Assembly: GCA_905214195.1 (NCBI GenBank)
Contig: CAJMLH010000017.1
Coordinates: 1 to 39,320, forward strand
DNA length: 39,320 nt
Direction: 5' to 3'
From: an uncultured bacterium
Lineage (GTDB): Bacteria; Bacillota; Clostridia; Peptostreptococcales; Anaerovoracaceae
The notes below the pieces were generated by a model. The model worked only from the letters and a program-made list of their open reading frames with translations, was not told the DNA's origin and searched no databases. Shown piece after piece: positions 8,830-15,537 of this stretch. Within the stretch, counting starts at the first letter, position 1; the number at the start of each line of letters is the position of its first letter. A program made the position numbers and the translations under genes.

Positions 8830-10224
8830 TTAAAATCTGAAATACAGGAAAGGGTCGTCAAGCCCCATGTACATGCAGTAAATGCTTGCAGTGAATATAA
8901 CAGCAAGCAGAATCTTGAAAATAAGCGTTCCCTCAATCTTTTTTAACATCCGGAAAGGAATCTTTGTGGAAAAGAACAAACCGGACAGAAGGAAAGGTCG
9001 GTAAAGATACCAGTATTTTATGTAATCTCCGGGAAATATGGTTTCTTTTGCATCACCCAAAAACGGAAACAGCTTTGAAAAAAATATGCTTAACGAGGAA
9101 ATGTCATCTATTGCAAATACTGCCCATGTTACAGGGATTAAGAATATCATGTATGTATGACCCAGTATGGGATATTTGGAAAGAATTCTGCCTGTAAAAA
9201 ATTTTTCAATGCTGATTATGATAAATAGCATAATGCCCCAGATTATAAAATTATATCCTGCGCCATGCCATATACCGGTAAGAAGCCATACTATAAAAAG
9301 GTTTCTTAAAGTTAAAATAGTATTTCCTTTGTTCCCTCTTAGCGGTATATATACATACTCTCTGAACCATCTTCCAAGAGTAATGTGCCAGCGTCGCCAG
9401 AATTCCGTCATTGTAAGGCTCATATAAGGAAAATCAAAATTAACAGGCAGATCAAAACCCATCATTTTGCCGAGCCCCATGGCCATAAGTGAATATCCGA
9501 AAAAGTCGAAATATATTTGAAGTGAAAATGAAGCTGCTGCCATCCATGCTAAAGGAGAGGAGATACTCTCAAAACCTATGGCTGTAATATCAGACCATAA
9601 CTTACCTGTGGGATTGGCAAGAAGAACTTTAAGTCCAAGTCCGATTATAAAAAGAGCAATTCCTTTTAAAATATCTTCTCTTTTTGTTTTTCTGTTGCTA
9701 AGTGCAGTACATACCTCTTGATAATTAACTATAGGGCCTGCTATGAGCTGCGGAAACATCGAGATATAACAGCTGAAATTTAAAAGACTTTTTTCGGCAC
9801 TGAATTTTTTTCTGTAAACATCAACAACATAAGAAATCCCTTGAAATGTGTAGAAAGAAATACCTATGGGAAGAATTATATCCGGAACATTTATTTCTGC
9901 TGCTGTAAAATTTTTCAGTTCGGATAAAATGAACCCCATATACTTAAATGTCGAAAGACAAATGATGTGAAAAAACAAGTCAGATACAAGAAACAGCTTT
10001 TTTCTGCTTGGTATTCTTTCAATCATCAAACCCGTAGCAAAGTCAGCGATGATTGAAAGAAGAAAAACAATCATATGAGAGGGATGATATATTGTTCCCG
10101 TAAAGTAGAAAATAAGACTGCCGATTAAAAGAATAATATTTTTCCCTTGGCATGGGGAAAGATAATATGTCAGAAAGAAAATAGGTAAAAATACCAATAC
10201 AAATTGTAAACTGCTGAAAACCAT
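8830..10224 (-). CDS. MBOAT O-acyltransferase (PatA/AlgI-like)
   Basis: This 464-residue polytopic protein of the membrane-bound O-acyltransferase family has about ten or more membrane helices and the conserved active-site histidine at 320 inside a WHGAG motif. A cytoplasmic PLRGNKG segment typical of AlgI/PatA/DltB proteins lies shortly upstream. Members move acetyl or acyl groups from the cytoplasm across the membrane for transfer to a surface polymer. It is the first gene of MBOAT-SGNH-sigV-rsiV. ATG 10224 follows AAAGGTGG at seven bases. There is no dltA or dltC next to it, so a D-alanylation role is unlikely; peptidoglycan or wall-polysaccharide O-acetylation is the best inference. Confidence 0.88.
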   Translation of the reverse strand: MVFSSLQFVLVFLPIFFLTYYLSPCQGKNIILLIGSLIFYFTGTIYHPSHMIVFLLSIIADFATGLMIERIPSRKKLFLVSDLFFHIICLSTFKYMGFILSELKNFTAAEINVPDIILPIGISFYTFQGISYVVDVYRKKFSAEKSLLNFSCYISMFPQLIAGPIVNYQEVCTALSNRKTKREDILKGIALFIIGLGLKVLLANPTGKLWSDITAIGFESISSPLAWMAAASFSLQIYFDFFGYSLMAMGLGKMMGFDLPVNFDFPYMSLTMTEFWRRWHITLGRWFREYVYIPLRGNKGNTILTLRNLFIVWLLTGIWHGAGYNFIIWGIMLFIIISIEKFFTGRILSKYPILGHTYMIFLIPVTWAVFAIDDISSLSIFFSKLFPFLGDAKETIFPGDYIKYWYLYRPFLLSGLFFSTKIPFRMLKKIEGTLIFKILLAVIFTASIYCMYMGLDDPFLYFRF

Positions 10225-10231
10225 AAAATAC

Positions 10232-10283
10232 CACCTTTTTAATTTCTGTATAACAGACGCATGAGAAATTAAAAAGGTGACAA
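10232..10283 (-). promoter_or_regulatory. candidate ECF promoter and 16-bp inverted repeat upstream of the MBOAT operon
   Basis: On the minus strand, TGTCACC (about 10282-10276) is followed after 16 bases by CGTC at 10259-10256, the -10 core typical of SigM/W/X/V-type promoters. The start point would be near 10249, giving a leader of about 25 bases that contains the ribosome site. The same region holds a perfect 16-bp inverted repeat, 10232-10247 and 10264-10279, with a 16-base spacer; one arm contains the ribosome site AAAGGTGG. If read from this promoter, only one arm is transcribed, so the repeat would be a DNA operator. If read through from the acyltransferase gene upstream, it would form an RNA hairpin hiding the ribosome site. 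Confidence 0.5.
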
Positions 10284-10288
10284 AAATT

Positions 10289-11461
10289 TTAAAAATTATT
10301 TTTACTGATTTTATCCATGTACATACTCCACTTTATTACTATGCGAGGATCAGGCATTGTCTTAAAGTTGTACATTTTCTTGTTGTGATATAGGTCGAAG
10401 TGATCACCTACGCTGACGGGCAGCGCTTTGATTTTTGATATGGGTTCTTTGAAAGTCAGGGGCTGTCCGAGACATGTACCCTCAAAAGATATGATTTTAT
10501 TATCCATATATATTTTGCCTGTCCCGGCATTTCTGTTAAGGTTTCCATTATCATCAGAGGCATAAATAACTGCTTCTGATGACAGAGGTTCATCTGTATC
10601 TATTTCAGATTCTTGCCAGAAATACCAGTCATTTATTTTTTCAAAAGGAGCACCATGCAGATGATAAGTATTGTCTAATTCTGCCTTGAATCCGCATGCA
10701 CAGCATTCTATATTTCTTTCGGAAGAATGCATTTTGAATTCTTCTTTACATTTCGGACATTTGTACAGTATGCCGTCAAGCCCTAAAGCAGGAGCGTTGC
10801 ATTTGTATATTACATCGTTAAAGATGGCATCTTCATCGTGGTATAAAGCATTTTCCATAGCAGATTGTATTTCGTCAAGCTTCATGCCGGGTATATCATC
10901 TTTGCTGAAAAGTTTGGAAGAAGTCACTTCTATACGCCCGGAACGAAAGCCGGATTTGCCCCATTTTGGGAATGTTTTGTATGCTCCGTTTTCTGTAATC
11001 GTATATACATCTACAGCCATTTTCTTGACCAGCTCCGCAGTGCCGTCGGTAATCGGCAGGGAATGTCCCATGGCAGGAAGGCGACCCTCAGGGAAAAGCA
11101 CGACAATGTTTCCGCTGTCTCTGGCTCTCATTATATTCATGATGGTTCTTATATCGGGACAAAACATTTTTTTGGGGATTACATGCATTTTGGTTAAAAT
11201 CCATCTTAATTTTGGCCTTGCCATAAAATGTTCACTTACTACAAAGGTCGGCCTGTGGGGATATAAAGCTGCTGCAACTAAGAGAAAATCTATATTGGAA
11301 ATATGCGGACACAGCACAAGCGCAGGCCCTTTGATATCCTTGATGCCTGATTTGTCATAAGATGTTTTGCATTTTAGTTTAAGAAATGGCGCAACAATAT
11401 GATACGCAGCAAAATATAAAACCTTATTGGGCTTTTTTATGATTTTTTTATTTGTTTTCAT
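10289..11461 (-). CDS. PlsC-like acyltransferase with embedded zinc ribbon
   Basis: This 390-residue protein has an N-terminal lysophosphatidic-acid acyltransferase domain: the HX4D catalytic motif is His53 to Asp58 and the FPEGR phosphate-binding motif is at 123-127. The acyltransferase domain ends near residue 210. A four-cysteine zinc ribbon follows (Cys235, 238, 253, 256; CX2C-X14-CX2C), then about 130 residues of beta-rich sequence I do not recognise. Standard PlsC proteins are near 240 residues and lack the ribbon. Start ATG 11461 follows GAGGCG; an open frame of 20 codons upstream has no ribosome site. It is divergent from mrp and lies 64 bases before the MBOAT gene on the same strand. 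It probably acylates a lipid, but the tail could alter the substrate or partner. Confidence 0.75.
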   Translation of the reverse strand: MKTNKKIIKKPNKVLYFAAYHIVAPFLKLKCKTSYDKSGIKDIKGPALVLCPHISNIDFLLVAAALYPHRPTFVVSEHFMARPKLRWILTKMHVIPKKMFCPDIRTIMNIMRARDSGNIVVLFPEGRLPAMGHSLPITDGTAELVKKMAVDVYTITENGAYKTFPKWGKSGFRSGRIEVTSSKLFSKDDIPGMKLDEIQSAMENALYHDEDAIFNDVIYKCNAPALGLDGILYKCPKCKEEFKMHSSERNIECCACGFKAELDNTYHLHGAPFEKINDWYFWQESEIDTDEPLSSEAVIYASDDNGNLNRNAGTGKIYMDNKIISFEGTCLGQPLTFKEPISKIKALPVSVGDHFDLYHNKKMYNFKTMPDPRIVIKWSMYMDKISKNNF

Positions 11462-11491
11462 CGTTCGCCTCGCTTTTTTATGTGTACATAT

Positions 11492-11521
11492 ATTATATGA
11501 TAACAATCGTAAATAAAGCAA
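11492..11521 (-). promoter_or_regulatory. candidate promoter for the PlsC-like gene
   Basis: On the minus strand a perfect TATAAT (11497-11492) lies about 30 bases before the start codon. The -35 is weak (TTGCTT at 11521-11516, spacer 18). Confidence 0.35.
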
Positions 11522-11552
11522 GAAAAAGGTTTAGCGTAAACCTTGACATAAG

Positions 11553-11561
11553 TGGTATAAT
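11553..11561 (+). promoter_or_regulatory. extended -10 promoter for mrp
   Basis: TGGTATAAT is a perfect extended -10 element, about 30 bases before the mrp start. The nearby TTGACA at 11543-11548 is only seven bases upstream and cannot be its -35, so the extended TG probably substitutes for it. Confidence 0.5.
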
Positions 11562-11592
11562 AGTCATGTACTCTTTAGAAGGAGAAAAAGAT

Positions 11593-12429
11593 ATGAATAA
11601 AAAATCAAATGTAAAAAAAGTAATCGGAGTAGTTTCCGGTAAAGGCGGCGTCGGAAAGTCGTCCATAACATCCATGCTTGCCGTAACAACTCAGAGGATG
11701 GGTTATAAGACAGCAGTTTTGGATGGCGACATTACAGGTCCATCCATACCAAAGGCTTTTGGAATAGACCAAAAGGCTATGGGCAACGGAACAGAAATAT
11801 TTCCTGTTGTAAGCGATACCGGAATAAAAGTTATTTCAATCAATTCATTGCTTGAGGATGATACAGACCCGGTAGTATGGAGAGGTCCTGTTCTTTCAGG
11901 CGTTATAGAACAGTTTTGGAATGATGTGCTGTGGGGAGACATAGACATCATGTTTGTTGACATGCCGCCGGGAACAGGAGATGTAGCTTTGACGGTATTC
12001 CAGTCACTGCCTATAGATGGCATTGTGATAGTAACTTCACCGCAGGAACTGGTTTCTATGATAGTTGAAAAGGCAGTTAAGATGGCAGGATTGATGAATG
12101 TTCCTATCGTCGGTATCGTGGAAAATATGTCATATTTCAAATGTCCTGACTGCGGAAAGGAACACAGGATATTCGGAGAAAGCCATATAGAAGAGATTGC
12201 GTCTAAATACGGAATAGGCACAGTTGCTAAATTGGCTATGGATGCAGAAATAGCTAAGTCATGTGACAGAGGAATGGCGGAATGTCTTGAAACTGAAAAT
12301 TTGGGGGATATGGCAGAGGCATGTCTCAAAGCCGACAATCCCGATAAGCATGACGGAATGCCTAAACCGGAGGGATGTACAGGAAGCTGTGAGGGCTGTA
12401 ATATTGAGGACTGTGGCAGCCGTCAATAA
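11593..12429 (+). CDS. Mrp/NBP35 family iron-sulfur cluster carrier ATPase
   Basis: This 278-residue P-loop ATPase belongs to the Mrp/ApbC/NBP35 family and binds and delivers Fe-S clusters to target proteins in the cytosol. The deviant Walker A motif GKGGVGKS is at about residues 16-23. The DMPPGTGD Walker B/switch region is near 120, and a CPDC pair near 185 is the usual cluster-bridging CXXC. A further Cys cluster closes the protein (Cys262, 266, 269, 274), beyond the normal family end. ATG 11593 follows GAAGGAG; the long open frame upstream crosses the promoter and is not coding. It is a single-gene unit with its own terminator. Confidence 0.9.
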   Translation: MNKKSNVKKVIGVVSGKGGVGKSSITSMLAVTTQRMGYKTAVLDGDITGPSIPKAFGIDQKAMGNGTEIFPVVSDTGIKVISINSLLEDDTDPVVWRGPVLSGVIEQFWNDVLWGDIDIMFVDMPPGTGDVALTVFQSLPIDGIVIVTSPQELVSMIVEKAVKMAGLMNVPIVGIVENMSYFKCPDCGKEHRIFGESHIEEIASKYGIGTVAKLAMDAEIAKSCDRGMAECLETENLGDMAEACLKADNPDKHDGMPKPEGCTGSCEGCNIEDCGSRQ

Positions 12430-12455
12430 AAAATAAAGCATTACCTATAATTCAC

Positions 12456-12482
12456 AAAAAGCACACATTTGCTGTGCTTTTT
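12456..12482 (+). terminator. intrinsic terminator after mrp
   Basis: A 10-bp perfect stem (AAAAAGCACA and TGTGCTTTTT) around a 7-base loop, ending in a T run. Confidence 0.85.
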
Positions 12483-12525
12483 CTGATAAAATGTGAGTTG
12501 AATAAATCAAAAAGGGGAACAAAAA

Positions 12526-13392
12526 ATGTTCGGGTATGTGCTTGTAAATAAGCCGGAATTAAAAATAAGAGAATTTGAGAGCTATCGCAGTTATTACTGC
12601 GGTCTTTGTCACAAGCTTAAGGAAGAATACGGAACCTTTGGCAGAATGACTTTAAATTATGATATTACTTTTCTGGTAATGCTTCTGAGTGATCTTTATG
12701 ATATGGAAGATGAAAACAAATGCAGCAGATGTGTTGTGCATCCTACACATAAACATTGCCATCGTGAAAACGATATTACGGAATATTGTGCCGATATGTG
12801 TATATTGCTTTCATATTATAAATGTGCAGACGACTGGAATGACGAAAAGAAAATTTCAAAGGGAATCTTGGCAAAGATATTGAAGCGTAAATGCCGAAAA
12901 GTAAAAGAAAGATATCCGGAGAAAGCCGATTTTATAGAAAGCAGGCTGAATATGCTTTCTATTGTGGAAAACTCGAAAGTGATTCATATAGATAAAGCTG
13001 CAAGAGTTTTCGGAGAGATAATGGCTGAGGTTTTCGTCTATAAGGACGATATGTGGAAAGAAGATTTGTACAAGATAGGCTTTTATCTTGGAAAATACAT
13101 ATATCTCCTTGATGCATATGAGGATATAGAAAAAGATATAAAGAGCGGCGCATATAATCCGTTTAAAGAGATATACAAAAATCCTGACTTTGAAAAGCAG
13201 GTGCTTAAGCTGCTTTTGTTAATGATAGGAGAATGTACTGACGCATTTGAAAGACTGCCTTTGGTTGAGCATGTTGAGATATTGAGAAACATTCTTTACT
13301 CCGGAGTCTGGGTAAGGTTCGGTAAGGCAAAGGTTGCTGCAGGAGGCGGCGAGCCGGTTTCAATGGAAAAAGAACTTGAAGAGGAGATGTAA
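12526..13392 (+). CDS. DUF5685 family protein
   Basis: This 288-residue soluble protein begins with the MFGYV start and a Cys pair in YYCGLCHKL near residue 30, then a Cys/His-rich patch (CSRCVVHPTHKHC, about residues 67-79) and a mostly helical remainder. This is the pattern of DUF5685, a family known mainly from Clostridia and of unknown function. The Cys/His spacing suggests a metal site. ATG 12526 follows AAAGGGG. Its stop is immediately followed by the J-domain gene, so the two are translationally coupled. That neighbour makes a role in folding or assembly plausible, but this is inference. Confidence 0.8.
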   Translation: MFGYVLVNKPELKIREFESYRSYYCGLCHKLKEEYGTFGRMTLNYDITFLVMLLSDLYDMEDENKCSRCVVHPTHKHCHRENDITEYCADMCILLSYYKCADDWNDEKKISKGILAKILKRKCRKVKERYPEKADFIESRLNMLSIVENSKVIHIDKAARVFGEIMAEVFVYKDDMWKEDLYKIGFYLGKYIYLLDAYEDIEKDIKSGAYNPFKEIYKNPDFEKQVLKLLLLMIGECTDAFERLPLVEHVEILRNILYSGVWVRFGKAKVAAGGGEPVSMEKELEEEM

Positions 13393-14079
13393 ATGGATCC
13401 ATACAAAGTGCTGGGCGTAAGCTACAACGCTACTGATGATGAAATAAAAAAGGCATACAGAACATTAAGCCGCAAATACCATCCGGATGCCAATGTGGGT
13501 AATCCCAATCAGGCGGCATATGAAGAAAAATTTAAAGAAGTACAACAGGCATATCAGATTATAATGGATCAGCGTCAGGGCAAAGTTCAGGAAGGAGCAT
13601 ATGCATCATCGGAAGACTTCTGGGGCTTTGGAGGCGGTTTTGGCGGATACAATGGTCAACAACGAGCCGCTCAAGGCGAAAGTCAAGACGAGCAGTATAT
13701 GCGCTCTGCTCTTAACTATATTCAGAACGGATATTTTAGGGAAGGAATCAATGTCCTTGAACAAGTTAAAGACAGAAGAGGACCGTGGTATTATTACAGT
13801 GCATTGGCCAACTATAAGGTGGGTAATAATGCAGTGGCATTAGACCATGCAAAGACTGCTTGTGCTTTTGAACCTAACAATTTTTATTATGCAAGTCTTT
13901 TGAGTCAGCTTCAGGGCGGAGAATCAAGATATCAACAGAGAAGTGCCAATTATGGCGGAAATCCTTCCATGGGAAAATCAAATTATTTCGGCCAGATATG
14001 TACCACATTTATATGTTTAAATATATGCTGCGGAGGCGGAGCATATATGGGAGGTCTGCCGCTTTTGTGCTGTCTGTAA
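13393..14079 (+). CDS. J-domain (DnaJ-like) protein with Cys/Gly-rich tail
   Basis: This 228-residue protein has an N-terminal J domain (about residues 1-62, with the HPD motif near residue 31), which stimulates Hsp70 ATPase. A Gly-rich linker follows (about 75-100), then a helical region resembling TPR-type repeats (about 100-180). The C-terminal tail is hydrophobic and rich in Cys and Gly, ending LLCCL. It lacks the DnaJ zinc centre, so it is not the housekeeping DnaJ but a specialised co-chaperone. The ATG directly abuts the stop of the DUF5685 gene. The tail may be a membrane anchor or a lipid- or metal-binding segment. Confidence 0.88.
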   Translation: MDPYKVLGVSYNATDDEIKKAYRTLSRKYHPDANVGNPNQAAYEEKFKEVQQAYQIIMDQRQGKVQEGAYASSEDFWGFGGGFGGYNGQQRAAQGESQDEQYMRSALNYIQNGYFREGINVLEQVKDRRGPWYYYSALANYKVGNNAVALDHAKTACAFEPNNFYYASLLSQLQGGESRYQQRSANYGGNPSMGKSNYFGQICTTFICLNICCGGGAYMGGLPLLCCL

Positions 14080-14138
14080 ATTATAAAAAGCAAAGAGAGC
14101 CTTTTGCCATATGCAGCATTTGAAGCCCTAATTTCATC

Positions 14139-14167
14139 TTGACATAACCACTTAGCTGTGGTAACCT
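14139..14167 (+). promoter_or_regulatory. candidate promoter of the pyrimidine operon
   Basis: A perfect TTGACA at 14139-14144 is followed after 17 bases by TAACCT preceded by TGG (extended -10). The spacer contains a small dyad (ACCAC and GTGGT). Transcription would begin just before the attenuator. Confidence 0.5.
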
Positions 14168-14185
14168 TAATACAATAAAATCTTT

Positions 14186-14256
14186 AAAACCGATACAGAG
14201 AGATCGGCAAGATTTAGTAAATATGTCTTAGGTGCAGTTTGTCTGCATCGGTTTTT
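14186..14256 (+). promoter_or_regulatory. pyr operon attenuator with PyrR-type binding hairpin
   Basis: Two exclusive folds are visible. In the first, CCGAT/ATCGG (14189-14206) closes a loop containing CAGAGAG followed by GGCAAGA, which resembles the PyrR binding loop, and GGTGCAG/CTGCATC (14231-14249) with a following GGTTTTT forms a terminator. In the second, 14186-14198 pairs almost perfectly with 14243-14255, which breaks both and acts as an antiterminator. This is the logic of PyrR attenuation: UMP-bound PyrR stabilises the first hairpin and lets the terminator form. No pyrR gene lies in the window. Confidence 0.65.
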
Positions 14257-14311
14257 ATGCGTATTTGTCTTGCTGTACTCGGCAAGACTTTTTTGTTGGA
14301 AAGGAAGCTTT

Positions 14312-15520
14312 ATGAAAAAGTTTGATAGAACAAAGAAAATAGTACCGTCAGAACTTAAAGACAAAGTTAATTTTTGTTTGGATGATTTGTCTTTTGACGC
14401 TGTAAGCAGATTTAATGATTGTAAGTATTTTATGTTTCCCGGTTTTTGCGATGTACATGTGCATTTCAGAGAACCGGGATTTTCTTATAAAGAAACTATA
14501 GAAACAGGAAGCAAAGCGGCGGCTCGAGGGGGGTATACTGCGGTATGCACCATGCCAAACCTTAATCCTGTGCCGGACAGTCCCCAAAATTTGAAAATAC
14601 AGCAAGATATAATCGAAAGAGATGCAGTGATTGCAGTATATCCATATGCATCTATTACTACAGGTCAAAAGGGAGAGCATCTTGTAGCAATGGAGCAGAT
14701 AGCAGATAAAGCCATAGCTTTTTCCGATGACGGAAGAGGAGTGCAGGATGAAGAAATGATGAGAGCTGCCATGATTAAAGCTCATGAGTTAAACAAGCTT
14801 GTAGTAGCTCATTGTGAAGTAAACAGCTTATTAAAGGGCGGCTACATACATGACGGAGAATATGCAAAAACTCACGGGCACAAGGGAATCTGCTCAGAAA
14901 GTGAGTATGAACAGATAGAGCGAGACATTAGGCTGGCGAAAGAAACCGGATGTGCTTATCATATATGCCATGTATCTTCAAAAGAAAGTGTGGAATTGAT
15001 AAGAAAGGCAAAGAGAGAGGGTGTAGATGTCACATGTGAGACAGCACCGCATTATTTGATTCTTGATGATTCAGACCTGAAAGAAGACGGAAAATTCAAG
15101 ATGAATCCGCCTCTTAGGGATAGAACGGACAGAGAGGCTCTTATTGAGGGAATAAAGGATGGAACTATTGATATTATAGCAACAGATCATGCACCACACT
15201 CTGCTGAGGAAAAGTCAAAGGGGCTTGAAAAAAGTGCCTTTGGCATAGTTGGAATAGAAACTGCGTTTCCGCTTCTTTGGACTAATCTTGTTGCTGCCAG
15301 CATAATAACACCTGAGAGGCTCATAGAACTTCTGTCGGTAAATCCAAGAAAGAGATTTAATATTCCGATAGGCAATGATTTTTCCATATGGAGCATGGAA
15401 GAGACAGTAATAAATCCTGATGAGTTTCTATCAAAAGGAAAGACAAGCCCTTTTGAGGGAGTAAAGGTTATCGGAAAATGTGTATTGACTGTATATGATG
15501 GTAAAGTTGTTTATAAATAG
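14312..15520 (+). CDS. pyrC: dihydroorotase
   Basis: This 402-residue class I dihydroorotase catalyses the third step of pyrimidine synthesis, cyclising carbamoyl-aspartate to dihydroorotate. The metal motif HVH is at His49/His51 in DVHVHFREPG, the CTMPN substrate loop is near residue 87 and the late TDHAPHS motif carries the catalytic Asp and substrate-binding residues. ATG 14312 follows a GGAAAGGAAG ribosome site; the 14 codons upstream overlap the leader. It is the first gene of the pyr operon and is followed by carB after 17 bases. Confidence 0.95.
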   Translation: MKKFDRTKKIVPSELKDKVNFCLDDLSFDAVSRFNDCKYFMFPGFCDVHVHFREPGFSYKETIETGSKAAARGGYTAVCTMPNLNPVPDSPQNLKIQQDIIERDAVIAVYPYASITTGQKGEHLVAMEQIADKAIAFSDDGRGVQDEEMMRAAMIKAHELNKLVVAHCEVNSLLKGGYIHDGEYAKTHGHKGICSESEYEQIERDIRLAKETGCAYHICHVSSKESVELIRKAKREGVDVTCETAPHYLILDDSDLKEDGKFKMNPPLRDRTDREALIEGIKDGTIDIIATDHAPHSAEEKSKGLEKSAFGIVGIETAFPLLWTNLVAASIITPERLIELLSVNPRKRFNIPIGNDFSIWSMEETVINPDEFLSKGKTSPFEGVKVIGKCVLTVYDGKVVYK

Positions 15521-15537
15521 ATGAGGAGATGGTAGTA

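Noticed and set aside
8830..10224. DltB of a D-alanylation operon
   Set aside because: No dltA, dltC or dltD neighbour is present; the partner is an SGNH hydrolase plus sigV/rsiV.
10671..11360. A 229-codon open frame on the plus strand
   Set aside because: It lies wholly antisense to the PlsC-like gene, has no ribosome site and its composition is that of a shadow frame.
11543..11548. TTGACA as the -35 of the mrp promoter
   Set aside because: It is only seven bases from the TATAAT; the spacing is impossible for one promoter.
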